Positions 41,682-50,393 of a stretch of DNA of 64,000 bases are shown piece by piece (within the stretch, counting starts at the first letter, position 1; every line of letters starts with the position of its first letter). This DNA comes from Collimonas pratensis (GTDB taxonomy: Bacteria; Pseudomonadota; Gammaproteobacteria; Burkholderiales; Burkholderiaceae_D): positions 2,728,001 to 2,792,000 of the forward strand of contig NZ_CP013234.1 of NCBI RefSeq assembly GCF_001584185.1, read 5' to 3'. The notes beneath the pieces were generated by a model. That model did not search any database. It was not told where the DNA came from and saw only the letters and a list, made by a program, of their open reading frames with translations. The position numbers and the translations under genes are program-made.

Positions 41682-41723
41682 TTTACATGTACTGAGTATA
41701 TATTGCGACTCGGTATATGTAAA
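41682..41723. promoter_or_regulatory. 42-bp inverted-repeat operator between tetR and the monooxygenase
   Basis: Arms TTTACATGTACTGAGT (41682-41697) and ACTCGGTATATGTAAA (41708-41723) are complementary in 14 of 16 positions around a 10-base AT-rich centre. It fills most of the 82-base divergent promoter. The size suits binding of two TetR dimers. The centre (ATATATTG) could contain -10 elements. Confidence 0.75.
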
Positions 41724-41745
41724 GAATTAGAAAAGGACTAGGAAT

Positions 41746-43263
41746 ATGGAAACACCTGTTGATGTTGTGATTGTAGGAGCTGGACCGGTCGGGCTCTTGA
41801 CGGCCATTGAGCTGACCTTGGGCGGCGCTCGCGTGCTCGTGCTCGAGCGCCTGACCGAGGTGAACCTGGCCATGAAGGCAATGTCGATCGGACCGCTTGG
41901 ATGCGAAGCCTTGAAGCGGCGTGGGATGGCAGCGGCCATTGCCGCCGCAGAGGCGAACACTTTCGCGGCGATGGATGAGTTCACCAAGCAGACCGGAGCA
42001 CAGCTGCGCGGCCGGGCGTCGAAGTACAGTGGTCATTTCGGCGGGCTGTCCCTGATCCGCAAGGACGCACAGAAAGACCCGGAACGGCGTCCCCGCCTGG
42101 TGCGCCAGCATGAGCTCGAAGCCATGCTGGCCGATCGCGCGGGCGCTCTGGCGATCGAGGTACGCCGCGAATGCGAGCTCACCAGCTTCGAGCAACGTGT
42201 GGACGGCGTCGACCTGGAGTGGGCGTCGCCGACGGACCGCGGTCGCATCACCTGCTCCTACCTGATTGGTTGCGACGGCGGCCGCAGCTTCATCCGCAAG
42301 ATGGCCGGCTTTGACTTCCCCGGCACGGCGCCGACCTCGACCTTCTACCAGGTGATCGCGCAGATCGACCATCCCGAGCGACTGTTGCCGATTGGCTGGA
42401 ATCGCACATCGGGCGGCGTATTCGCCTACGGGCCTGTGCCCGGCCGCTTGTTCATGCTGGACTTCATCGGCACGCCGGATGATCGGCAGGCGCCGGTCAC
42501 ACGCGAGGAAACCGAAGCCGTCCTGCGCCGCGTCAGCGGCGCCGACATCCGTGTGAAAGTGCTGGAAAGCGGCAGCCGCTGGACGGACAACACGCGCCTG
42601 GCCGATAGCTACCGCAAAGGCAGAGTGCTGCTGGCCGGTGATGCGGCGCATGTCCATTCGCCGTTCGGCGGCCAGGGCCTGAATCTCGGACTGGCGGATG
42701 CGGCCAACCTCGGCTGGAAGCTGGCTGCGGTCATCCGCGGCGAGATGCCGGACAGCCTGCTCGATACCTACACCGCCGAGCGGCGCCCGGTCGCCCAAGC
42801 CGTGCTGGCCAACACCCTGGCCCAGATCGCCATCCTGCGGCCCGATCCGCAGTCGGGCGCGATGCGGGACATCGTGGCGCATCTCATGGAATTCGACGAC
42901 GTCAACCGTTTCATCGGAGAAATGATGAGTGGCGTTTCCAGCCGCTATGATTTCGGCTCGGAGTTGGACCAGGTCGGACGGCTGCTCGGCGACCAGCCGA
43001 TCAGCCACGGCGATGCCGGCGGTTCGCTCTACGATCTCATGCAGGATGGCATGGGTGTTCTGCTGGACGCCTCCGGAGACGGCGAGGCTTCAAGGTTGGT
43101 TGCCGCCGCCACGCAAAGGATACGTTGCGTCGCCGTCGACAGCGGGCCATCGATGCTGATCCGCCCCGATGCCTGCGTTGCCTGGGTCAGCCAGGAGAGC
43201 AGCATGGACGGATTGGAGGAGGCGCTGTGGTGCTGGTTCAAGCCCGCAGCGGATGACTGCTGA
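41746..43263 (+). CDS. FAD-dependent aromatic monooxygenase (PheA/TfdB), second copy
   Basis: 505 residues. Rossmann motif VDVVIVGAGPVGLLTAIELT, DG motif LIGCDGGRSFIRKMAGFDF, GD motif VLLAGDAAHVHSPFGGQG then LNLGLADAANLGWKLAAV, and a thioredoxin-like C-terminus (LYDLMQDGMGVLLDASGDG). It shares its layout with the enzyme at 21338 but differs clearly, so it is a paralogue, not a recent duplicate. AAAAGGACTAGGAAT precedes the ATG. Gene order with the FUSC exporter and two GSTs suggests a detoxification route: hydroxylate, export or conjugate. Confidence 0.92.
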   Translation: METPVDVVIVGAGPVGLLTAIELTLGGARVLVLERLTEVNLAMKAMSIGPLGCEALKRRGMAAAIAAAEANTFAAMDEFTKQTGAQLRGRASKYSGHFGGLSLIRKDAQKDPERRPRLVRQHELEAMLADRAGALAIEVRRECELTSFEQRVDGVDLEWASPTDRGRITCSYLIGCDGGRSFIRKMAGFDFPGTAPTSTFYQVIAQIDHPERLLPIGWNRTSGGVFAYGPVPGRLFMLDFIGTPDDRQAPVTREETEAVLRRVSGADIRVKVLESGSRWTDNTRLADSYRKGRVLLAGDAAHVHSPFGGQGLNLGLADAANLGWKLAAVIRGEMPDSLLDTYTAERRPVAQAVLANTLAQIAILRPDPQSGAMRDIVAHLMEFDDVNRFIGEMMSGVSSRYDFGSELDQVGRLLGDQPISHGDAGGSLYDLMQDGMGVLLDASGDGEASRLVAAATQRIRCVAVDSGPSMLIRPDACVAWVSQESSMDGLEEALWCWFKPAADDC

Positions 43264-43385
43264 ACAGGAAGATCGTTTACCCTGTAGCAAAAAATGGCAT
43301 GAAAATTGGAGAAGAACGATTTAATGTAAGGTGTTACATCCATTTCCCATCCCGTTACCGGAACGCTCTGGAGCCAGGTCTTTCT

Positions 43386-44771
43386 ATGCACCTTCGTAAA
43401 TCGCTTTTCCATGCATTGCGGGAAGCCGCGGTAACCATGCTCGCCGCCATCGCCACCATGCTGTGCGCGCTGGCGATCGATCCGGAACCGGGTCCTGCGG
43501 TGCTGGCGGTGGTGCTGTGCATCTCGCTTTCGCGCAGCCAGCTGGACCGCGACCGCCGCGGCAGGATCGAAGCGGCGATGGTGCTCCCGGCTGTCGCCCT
43601 GGTCGCGGTCGGTGTCGGCACCTTGTTGCGCGCCGCGCCCTGGCTTGGCGCACTGGTCTTTATTGCCGGCATGTTCCTTTCAATCTGGTTGCGTCGATTC
43701 GGCCCCATGGCGCGTCGCGCCGGCTCCCTCATCGCACTGCCCTTCGTCGCCTTGCTCAGCACACCGTATATTCCGACTACGCGGCTGAGCCCTGCCCTGG
43801 CGGCATTGATGCCTGTGCTGATTGCCTTGCTCGCCCTGCTGTGGGTGGGCGTGCTGCACGCACTCGCCCGCCGCCTGCGTTTCCTCGTCCCGGCGCCCAC
43901 TCCGGAACCGCCATTACCTGCGCAATTACCTGCGCCAGCACCTGCCAGCTCCTTGCGCCCGATCGCATCCACCCGGATGGCAATCCAGATGGCCGTCGCG
44001 CTGGCAGCATCGTTTGTAATCGGCTACGCCTTCTTTGCCGAACGCTGGTCATGGATCGTGCTTACCGCCTTCATCGTCAACAGCGGCAACCGTGGCCGGC
44101 TGGACGTTGCCTACAAGAGCGTGCTGCGCGTACTGGGAGCTGCCGCCGGAACCATCATCGCCTTGTCGTTCAGCATCCACGGCGGGTCCCACGACCAGGC
44201 TACCGCCGTGCTGATCCTGGGCGCGATCTTTCTTGGAATATGGCTGCGGCCGCTGGGTTACGCGTGGTGGGCGCTGTTCGTCACCATCGCGCTCGCGCTG
44301 CTGCAAGGCTTCACCGGTTCACCGGCAGCCCACATGCTGTGGCCGCGCCTGGCGGAAATCCTGATCGGTGCGGCCATCGGCGTTGCGTCAGCCTGGCTGG
44401 TGCTTCCGGTACGCTCGACCGCCACGCTGCGGCGACGCCTGGCGGATGCATTGGCGGCTCTTTCCGAAGCCCTGGATCCCGCGACTGCCGTGCGTACCAG
44501 CGACAATTTTCTTGCCGCGCTCGCCAGCGTCGAGCAGATGCGTCCGGCGTTCAGCGCCAGCCGTCTCGTAACACGGCGCTTCCGCTCCACGCAGCCAGCG
44601 GACTGGGTCGATACCTTGGTGGCGTGCAGGGATCTCGCGATAGCACTGATCGACAAGGGCGAGGCGCCGGGCAGCGTGCGCCGCGCTGTCGGAGCGGCGC
44701 GCAAATCGCTGCGCGAGCCCCAGGACATCCTGCCAGCCTTGCAAAATTTGCATCGCTCGATGAGCGAATAA
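43386..44771 (+). CDS. FUSC-family membrane protein (aromatic acid exporter type)
   Basis: 461 residues from ATG 43386; the frame extends to 43299 without better support. Two sets of membrane spans are visible: VTMLAAIATMLCALAIDPEP and GPAVLAVVLCISLSRSQLD in the first half, then MAIQMAVALAASFVIGYAFF and ERWSWIVLTAFIVNSGNRGR in the second, the FUSC repeat. A soluble C-terminal helical tail follows (RRRLADALAALSEALD). Relatives include AaeB and YccS, which export aromatic carboxylates. It lies 122 bases after the monooxygenase in the same direction. Confidence 0.85.
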   Translation: MHLRKSLFHALREAAVTMLAAIATMLCALAIDPEPGPAVLAVVLCISLSRSQLDRDRRGRIEAAMVLPAVALVAVGVGTLLRAAPWLGALVFIAGMFLSIWLRRFGPMARRAGSLIALPFVALLSTPYIPTTRLSPALAALMPVLIALLALLWVGVLHALARRLRFLVPAPTPEPPLPAQLPAPAPASSLRPIASTRMAIQMAVALAASFVIGYAFFAERWSWIVLTAFIVNSGNRGRLDVAYKSVLRVLGAAAGTIIALSFSIHGGSHDQATAVLILGAIFLGIWLRPLGYAWWALFVTIALALLQGFTGSPAAHMLWPRLAEILIGAAIGVASAWLVLPVRSTATLRRRLADALAALSEALDPATAVRTSDNFLAALASVEQMRPAFSASRLVTRRFRSTQPADWVDTLVACRDLAIALIDKGEAPGSVRRAVGAARKSLREPQDILPALQNLHRSMSE

Positions 44772-44892
44772 ATCTTCCCACCGCCCCTGGCATCGCGCTT
44801 GCGGTGCGAAAAAAAGTTCGCGAGGGTGTCGATCCTGCGCTTCGCCATTCGACTAGTTATCAGAACCCAACCTGAATCTGAAAGGGAACATC

Positions 44893-45525
44893 ATGATGAC
44901 GCTCTATGGATTTGCCGCCACCCGCTCACTGCGTGTGTTGTGGGCATTGAATGAACTCGGTGTCGAATTCGAGTTCGTGCCGGTCAACCTCTTGGCCGGC
45001 GAACAACATCGCCCCGAATTCCTCCGTCTTAACCCCGCCGGCAAGGTGCCGGTGCTGGTCGATGGCGACGTGGTGCTGACCGAATCGGCAGCGATTGTGA
45101 TCTACCTGGCTGAAAAATATCCTGAAAAAGGCTTGCTTCCTGCCGACCGCAAACAGCTGGCCCAGGCCTATCGCTGGGTGATGTTTGCCATGACAGAGCT
45201 GGAGCAGCCCTTATGGCGCATCACGCGCCACAGCTGGCTATACCCGGAAGACAAGCGGATACCGCAAGAAATCCCTGCCGCCAGCCAGGAATTCATTGTC
45301 ATGGCGGGCATATTGGACAAGCACATGACCGGACGCCAGTTCATTGTCGGCGACCGCATCAGCTTCGCCGATTGCGTCACGGTCTACCTGATGGACTGGG
45401 CCAATGAATCGCATCTGATCGACCAGTATCCTCAGCTGCGCGCCTACCTGGAAAGAATGTATGCGCGCCCTACTGCCCCGCTGCGGATTGCCGAAGCATT
45501 TGCCAGCCTTGAGTTGGAAAAATGA
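44893..45525 (+). CDS. Glutathione S-transferase
   Basis: 210 residues with a thioredoxin-like N-terminal domain: MTLYGFAATRSLRVLWALNE, LNPAGKVPVLVDGDVVLTES (cis-proline and the Glu-Ser pair) and AIVIYLAEKYPEKGLLP. The C-terminal helical domain includes RQFIVGDRISFADCVTVYLM. The start is ATG 44893, or the adjacent ATG at 44896, after AAAGGGAACATC. One base separates its stop from the next GST start region, so the pair is co-translated. Confidence 0.93.
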   Translation: MMTLYGFAATRSLRVLWALNELGVEFEFVPVNLLAGEQHRPEFLRLNPAGKVPVLVDGDVVLTESAAIVIYLAEKYPEKGLLPADRKQLAQAYRWVMFAMTELEQPLWRITRHSWLYPEDKRIPQEIPAASQEFIVMAGILDKHMTGRQFIVGDRISFADCVTVYLMDWANESHLIDQYPQLRAYLERMYARPTAPLRIAEAFASLELEK

Positions 45526-45526
45526 T

Positions 45527-46141
45527 ATGAAAATCTACTGGATCAAGGCGCAGGCGCCGCGCCGTGTGCTGGCGCTGGTCAAGCATCTCGGCCTCAAGGC
45601 GGAGTGTATTGAAGTGGATTTGATGGCTGGCGGGCTCAAGACGCCGGAATATGCGGCGCTCAATCCCAACATGAAGGCGCCGACGCTGGTCGATGGCGAT
45701 CTGGTGCTGTGGGAGTCTGCGGCCATCATGGCTTATCTATGCATCAAGACCGGCTCGGACATGTGGCCCGCGCACAATCCGTCCGAGCAAGTGGAGGTGC
45801 TGCGCTGGCTGTCCTGGAGCGATTGCCACTGGGGCCCCGCCGTTGCGCCGTTTTATTTCGAGCATGTGGTCAAGTCGACCTTCGGGATCGGACCGCCGGA
45901 CAGCGCGTTGCTGAAGGCCAGCGTCGCGGAACTGGTGAAATTCGCCAAAGTCCTGGACGGCCACCTGGCGCAGCGCACTTTTGCGGCGTGTGAACGGCTT
46001 ACCATCGCAGACTTCCAGCTGGCCTCGATGGCGAGCTACTGGCGGGAATCGGCCATGCCGCTGGAGGCGTTTCCGAATATCGTTCGCTGGCTCGACGTGT
46101 TGCAACGTATCCCGGCGTGGGCAGATCCTTGGCCAGTCTAG
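45527..46141 (+). CDS. Glutathione S-transferase, coupled second copy
   Basis: 204 residues: MKIYWIKAQAPRRVLALVKH, LNPNMKAPTLVDGDLVLWES, AAIMAYLCIKTGSDMWPAHN in the thioredoxin-like half and AACERLTIADFQLASMASYW in the helical half. It differs from the preceding GST (longer insertion with SDCHWGPAVAPFYFEHVV), so it is a diverged paralogue with probably different substrate range. The ATG is one base after the previous stop, indicating translational coupling. Confidence 0.93.
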   Translation: MKIYWIKAQAPRRVLALVKHLGLKAECIEVDLMAGGLKTPEYAALNPNMKAPTLVDGDLVLWESAAIMAYLCIKTGSDMWPAHNPSEQVEVLRWLSWSDCHWGPAVAPFYFEHVVKSTFGIGPPDSALLKASVAELVKFAKVLDGHLAQRTFAACERLTIADFQLASMASYWRESAMPLEAFPNIVRWLDVLQRIPAWADPWPV

Positions 46142-46279
46142 CCGCCGGCTCCGGCAATCACGGCATATTGAGCGCCTCCATCCGGCGCTGTAGATAGGTC
46201 CTCACCGCCGAATGCAGATGTGCGAAAAAAAAACGGCCCAACATGGGAGCCGCCAATGATACGCACTATCACCCAGGCT

Positions 46280-48232
46280 TCAGGGTTCAATCCGACTGAT
46301 GCGGGTGGCCCAATTGGTCAGGGCTACGCGGGTTCCGCCGCAACTTAACAGCGCCGCCGGATCGGTATATTGCGCCAGGGTGCAAGCATGCGCAATGTAT
46401 TCGTTGGCGATCCAGATATCGTTGCCGTCGACCGCTGCCGCGCCATAATCGCCCCAGCGGCTGCGTGGCGTTCCAAAGGCATTATAGGAGCCGAATTCGT
46501 CGTCAGGTCCGAGTCCGTTTGCAATCACCTTGACCGATTCGCCTCGATGTCCCTGGTCGCGGCTGAAGTGGATGTAGCCAGCGCTCGGATAGTGATCCGC
46601 GCCAGCCACGGTAAACCCGATCACGCCCTTGCCGTTAGGCAGCGCGGCAATTGCCGGCCGCGTGACGCTGTTGCCGGCAAGCGCCAGCTGGCCCTGCCTG
46701 ACTACCGATGCGCCGGCAAGATTGGCCGATACCGAGGGATTCAGTACGTAATAGGCGATACCGGTCTGCTCCTGGCCGGCGACATTGACGACGGTGTCCA
46801 GTGCGCCGTATAAGCGGTCGCCGGTGAAAAACACCTGCTGCATGCGCGAATCGTTTGGATCGAGCGCCACCAGTGTTTCCGCGACTGTCGGCTGGACCGT
46901 GGTCAGATAGTTCCAGCAGCCGATGCCGGCCGGCGTCGCCAGGCTGCGGTCGTTCAGGCAGTCGCGCAGAGGGGCGCTGCCGGGTTTTTGCGGGATCGCC
47001 GGCGGCACGCCATAGGTATCGACGTTAACGACGTTATGCAAAAGTGTCACGGCTGGCGCTGCATCGTCCAGCGACTTGGTATTGCCTAGCGCCCACACCC
47101 GCAGGCGATTATCGTTGCCGGAATTGGAAAACACCGCAACCGAACTCAAGAGATATTCGGTGCCGCGGTTGCGCCGCTCAAAATCGCCGGCTGGCGATAC
47201 CGCCGGCCATATGGTGAAGCCCGGATTGCCGTCAAGCAGATAGTCGGCGGTATCCAGCTGCACCACTTGAATCGCGGCAGCGCCGCTGACCAGCGCTTTT
47301 TTCGAGATGGCATATATCTGCGCACTGTTGAATCCCCCTGAAAACGGGAATTCATTGGTGGTCAGATAGATGCCATGGGCGTCGGCGCCGATGTGCGGGT
47401 AATCTCCCAGGCACGGGCAATTGGGATGCTGCGGCGAGCCCTGCGTGCCGTCATCCTGAACCGCAATCTTGTACACGGTCCAGCTGCCGAGCGGATCGGC
47501 TGATGAGCTGACCGCGAGGTCCAGGTGATTGCTGCCTGTCTGCGCGCCTGTGGCCGGATCGGTGTCCAGCGTCAGCACCAGGTGAAACCAGCGCCTGACG
47601 TCGGGATCAAAATAGCAGGCCGGGTCGGTAATCGAAGGGCCGAAAACCCGCGGACTGACCTGGCGGTTGATTGCCGGCGCATAGCCATAGAATGCGTTCA
47701 ACGCAATATCGCCGCTCAAGGCCACACCTTTGCGGTTATAGACCTTCATGACGTCGTTCAAGGATTCCATGACGTAACCGTTGCCGGCGCAGAGACCCTG
47801 GTCCGGAGGCTCTATGGAAAATTGGTTGCCGTTGCTCGCAAGACGCTGGTCGCGCGAATTCTCCCCGTCGAAACTGACTTCTACGCGGCGATCGGGCACA
47901 TCTTTGTTCAATGCTTCGGTCCACGCCCCTTTTCCCCGCGCCGTGGCGATACTGCGGTTTATCTTGAACTGTGCCACGCGCGCAAGCACGCCGGCGGTGC
48001 TTTTGGTTCCGCTGGCGCCGGCAGCCGTGGGGCCGTCCGCGAGATTGGGCACGTTCGAAAATGCCGGCGAGGTCTCGGGCGACGACAAGCCATCGACGCC
48101 GACCGTAGTGGCTGGAATTTTCACCGTGCCGCTGCTGGCTATCTGTCTTGTGATGGTGGCGCCGAAAGCCGAGCCCATGGTAAAGCAGGCGAAGCTGAGG
48201 ATTACGCCAAATCTACTAAAATTCCGATTCAT
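46280..48232 (-). CDS. Large secreted protein of unknown function (propeller-like)
   Basis: 650 residues from ATG 48230-48232 after GGAGAAGAAA. A signal peptide (FGVILSFACFTMGSAFG) precedes a body rich in Gly, Asp and short beta-strand blocks: IEPPDQGLCAGNGYVMESLN, ITDPACYFDPDVRRWFHLVL, NCPCLGDYPHIGADAHGIYL, TGDRLYGALDTVVNVAGQEQ and SRWGDYGAAAVDGNDIWIA. The repeated W/Y-turn spacing suggests a six- or seven-bladed beta-propeller of sialidase-like shape, but no family is recognised. Ten or so cysteines occur in pairs. It is flanked by long non-coding stretches and has no operon partner. Confidence 0.8.
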   Translation of the reverse strand: MNRNFSRFGVILSFACFTMGSAFGATITRQIASSGTVKIPATTVGVDGLSSPETSPAFSNVPNLADGPTAAGASGTKSTAGVLARVAQFKINRSIATARGKGAWTEALNKDVPDRRVEVSFDGENSRDQRLASNGNQFSIEPPDQGLCAGNGYVMESLNDVMKVYNRKGVALSGDIALNAFYGYAPAINRQVSPRVFGPSITDPACYFDPDVRRWFHLVLTLDTDPATGAQTGSNHLDLAVSSSADPLGSWTVYKIAVQDDGTQGSPQHPNCPCLGDYPHIGADAHGIYLTTNEFPFSGGFNSAQIYAISKKALVSGAAAIQVVQLDTADYLLDGNPGFTIWPAVSPAGDFERRNRGTEYLLSSVAVFSNSGNDNRLRVWALGNTKSLDDAAPAVTLLHNVVNVDTYGVPPAIPQKPGSAPLRDCLNDRSLATPAGIGCWNYLTTVQPTVAETLVALDPNDSRMQQVFFTGDRLYGALDTVVNVAGQEQTGIAYYVLNPSVSANLAGASVVRQGQLALAGNSVTRPAIAALPNGKGVIGFTVAGADHYPSAGYIHFSRDQGHRGESVKVIANGLGPDDEFGSYNAFGTPRSRWGDYGAAAVDGNDIWIANEYIAHACTLAQYTDPAALLSCGGTRVALTNWATRISRIEP

Positions 48233-48765
<533 letters not shown>

Positions 48766-48809
48766 TTCCGTGTTTTGGCTTTGGGAAGGACGGACATCTG
48801 CCCTGTCCG

Positions 48810-50186
48810 TTATAGAGGAGTTAAATCTTGCAGCAAGGTCGGCACCAGCTCGGAGACCGTCGGATGGATATGCATCGCACGCTGGATGACGGTATAAGGC
48901 GCGTCGCTGTACATGACATCCAGAAGTGAATGGATCACTTCATCGCCTTCGATGCCGAGCAGCATGGCGCCCAGGATTTTTTTTGTTTCCGCATCCACCA
49001 GCACGCTCATGTATCCCTGGGTTTCGCTGCGCTCACGGGCGCGCCCTACCCTTGCCATCTGCATCGTGCCGACCAGCGCCGGGCGACCGCTGGCGCGGAC
49101 TTCACGCTCCGTCATGCCGATCCTGGCAAGCGGCGGATCGATGAACAGTGCGTATGCCTGGATGCGGTCGGCAACGCCGCGCTTGTCGTTGTCGAGCAGA
49201 TTGGCGGCCACGATTTCATAGTCGTTGTAGGAAGTGTGGGTAAATGCGCCGCGGCCATTGACGTCGCCCAACGCCCAGACTCCCGTCACATTGGTGTGCA
49301 GCTGGTCGTCCACCACGACATAGCCGCGGGCGTCTGTCTTGATACCGGCCTTATCGAGACCAAGGTCATCGGTGTTCGGGATCCGTCCTACCGCCAGCAA
49401 CAGATGCGAGCCGGAGACTTCGTACGAAGCACCGTTATCGCTGACAGTCAGCAGTACCAGGTCGCCACGCTTTTCGACGCGCTGGATTTTTGCGCCCAAC
49501 CTGATCTGGATGCCTTCGCCTTCTAGTATCTCCTTCACCGCAGCCGACACTTTTTGGTCTTCGCGCCCGATCAGGTGCGGACCGCCTTCTATCACCGTGA
49601 CTTCGCTGCCGAAGCGGCGGTACATTTGCGCGAACTCCAGGCCGATGTAGCTGCCACCGACGATCAGCAGATGCGGTGGCAGGAAATCCACTTCCATCAT
49701 GCTGGAATTGGTGAGGAAATCGACATCCTTCAGCCCGGGCAGATCGGGGACGGTCGCGCGGCCACCGACGTTGATGAAAATCTCATCGGCTTCCAGCAAT
49801 TCGCCGTTGACCATGACGCCATGCGCGCTCTCGAAGCGGGCATGTCCTTCGATCACCGTCAAGTTGGGCGTGCTCCTGAGCCAGCTGGCGACACCCTGGT
49901 TGGACTGGCTGACGACCAGATCCTTGCGCGCCTTGACGCGCGCCATGTCGACCACGACTGGACTGTCGAGCATGACGCCGAATTCGGCGGCGCGGCGCGC
50001 CATGTGCGCCACGCGGGCGCTGGCGATCAGGGTCTTGGTCGGTATGCAGCCGGTATTGACGCAGGTGCCGCCAAAATTCTTGCGTTCGATGATGGCGGTC
50101 TTGCGGCCGGCTTGCGCCAGGCGTACTGCAAGAGAAGGACCGGATTGTCCGGTACCGATGACGATGGCATCGTAGCGCTGGTGCAT
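48810..50186 (-). CDS. FAD-dependent pyridine nucleotide-disulfide oxidoreductase (RclA/mercuric-reductase-like)
   Basis: 458 residues. The FAD motif DAIVIGTGQSGPSLAVRLAQ is followed by the redox pair in NFGGTCVNTGCIPTKTLIAS (CxxxxC). The NAD motif is LLIVGGSYIGLEFAQMYRRF, the second FAD contact GVWALGDVNGRGAFTHTSYN, and the C-terminal dimerisation domain ends in AMHIHPTVSELVPTLL with the His-Pro-Glu-type active base. No N-terminal heavy-metal domain or C-terminal vicinal cysteines are present, so mercury reduction is unlikely. RclA-type reactive-chlorine defence or a related reductase fits better. Confidence 0.88.
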   Translation of the reverse strand: MHQRYDAIVIGTGQSGPSLAVRLAQAGRKTAIIERKNFGGTCVNTGCIPTKTLIASARVAHMARRAAEFGVMLDSPVVVDMARVKARKDLVVSQSNQGVASWLRSTPNLTVIEGHARFESAHGVMVNGELLEADEIFINVGGRATVPDLPGLKDVDFLTNSSMMEVDFLPPHLLIVGGSYIGLEFAQMYRRFGSEVTVIEGGPHLIGREDQKVSAAVKEILEGEGIQIRLGAKIQRVEKRGDLVLLTVSDNGASYEVSGSHLLLAVGRIPNTDDLGLDKAGIKTDARGYVVVDDQLHTNVTGVWALGDVNGRGAFTHTSYNDYEIVAANLLDNDKRGVADRIQAYALFIDPPLARIGMTEREVRASGRPALVGTMQMARVGRARERSETQGYMSVLVDAETKKILGAMLLGIEGDEVIHSLLDVMYSDAPYTVIQRAMHIHPTVSELVPTLLQDLTPL

Positions 50187-50393
50187 GGTGTTCTCCGTCC
50201 GCAGGTTGAGGCAATTCGGATTGCAGCTTGATAGCGCTGATCATACCAGCCCTGGATCCAGGGCCGTTGGCGGCGCCCGTGACGCAAAAGCCACAGGTGT
50301 GGTGAGCATGTGCCGCACGTCATCCTCCTGTAACGGCAGCAGGCTAGTCTCTCGCACGCTGACATTTTCCCTGCATCCTTACAAAGGTTTTTG

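Noticed and set aside
43463..44875. 470-codon frame overlapping the FUSC gene
   Set aside because: Alternative frame of the FUSC gene with arginine-rich, membrane-free composition typical of a shadow.
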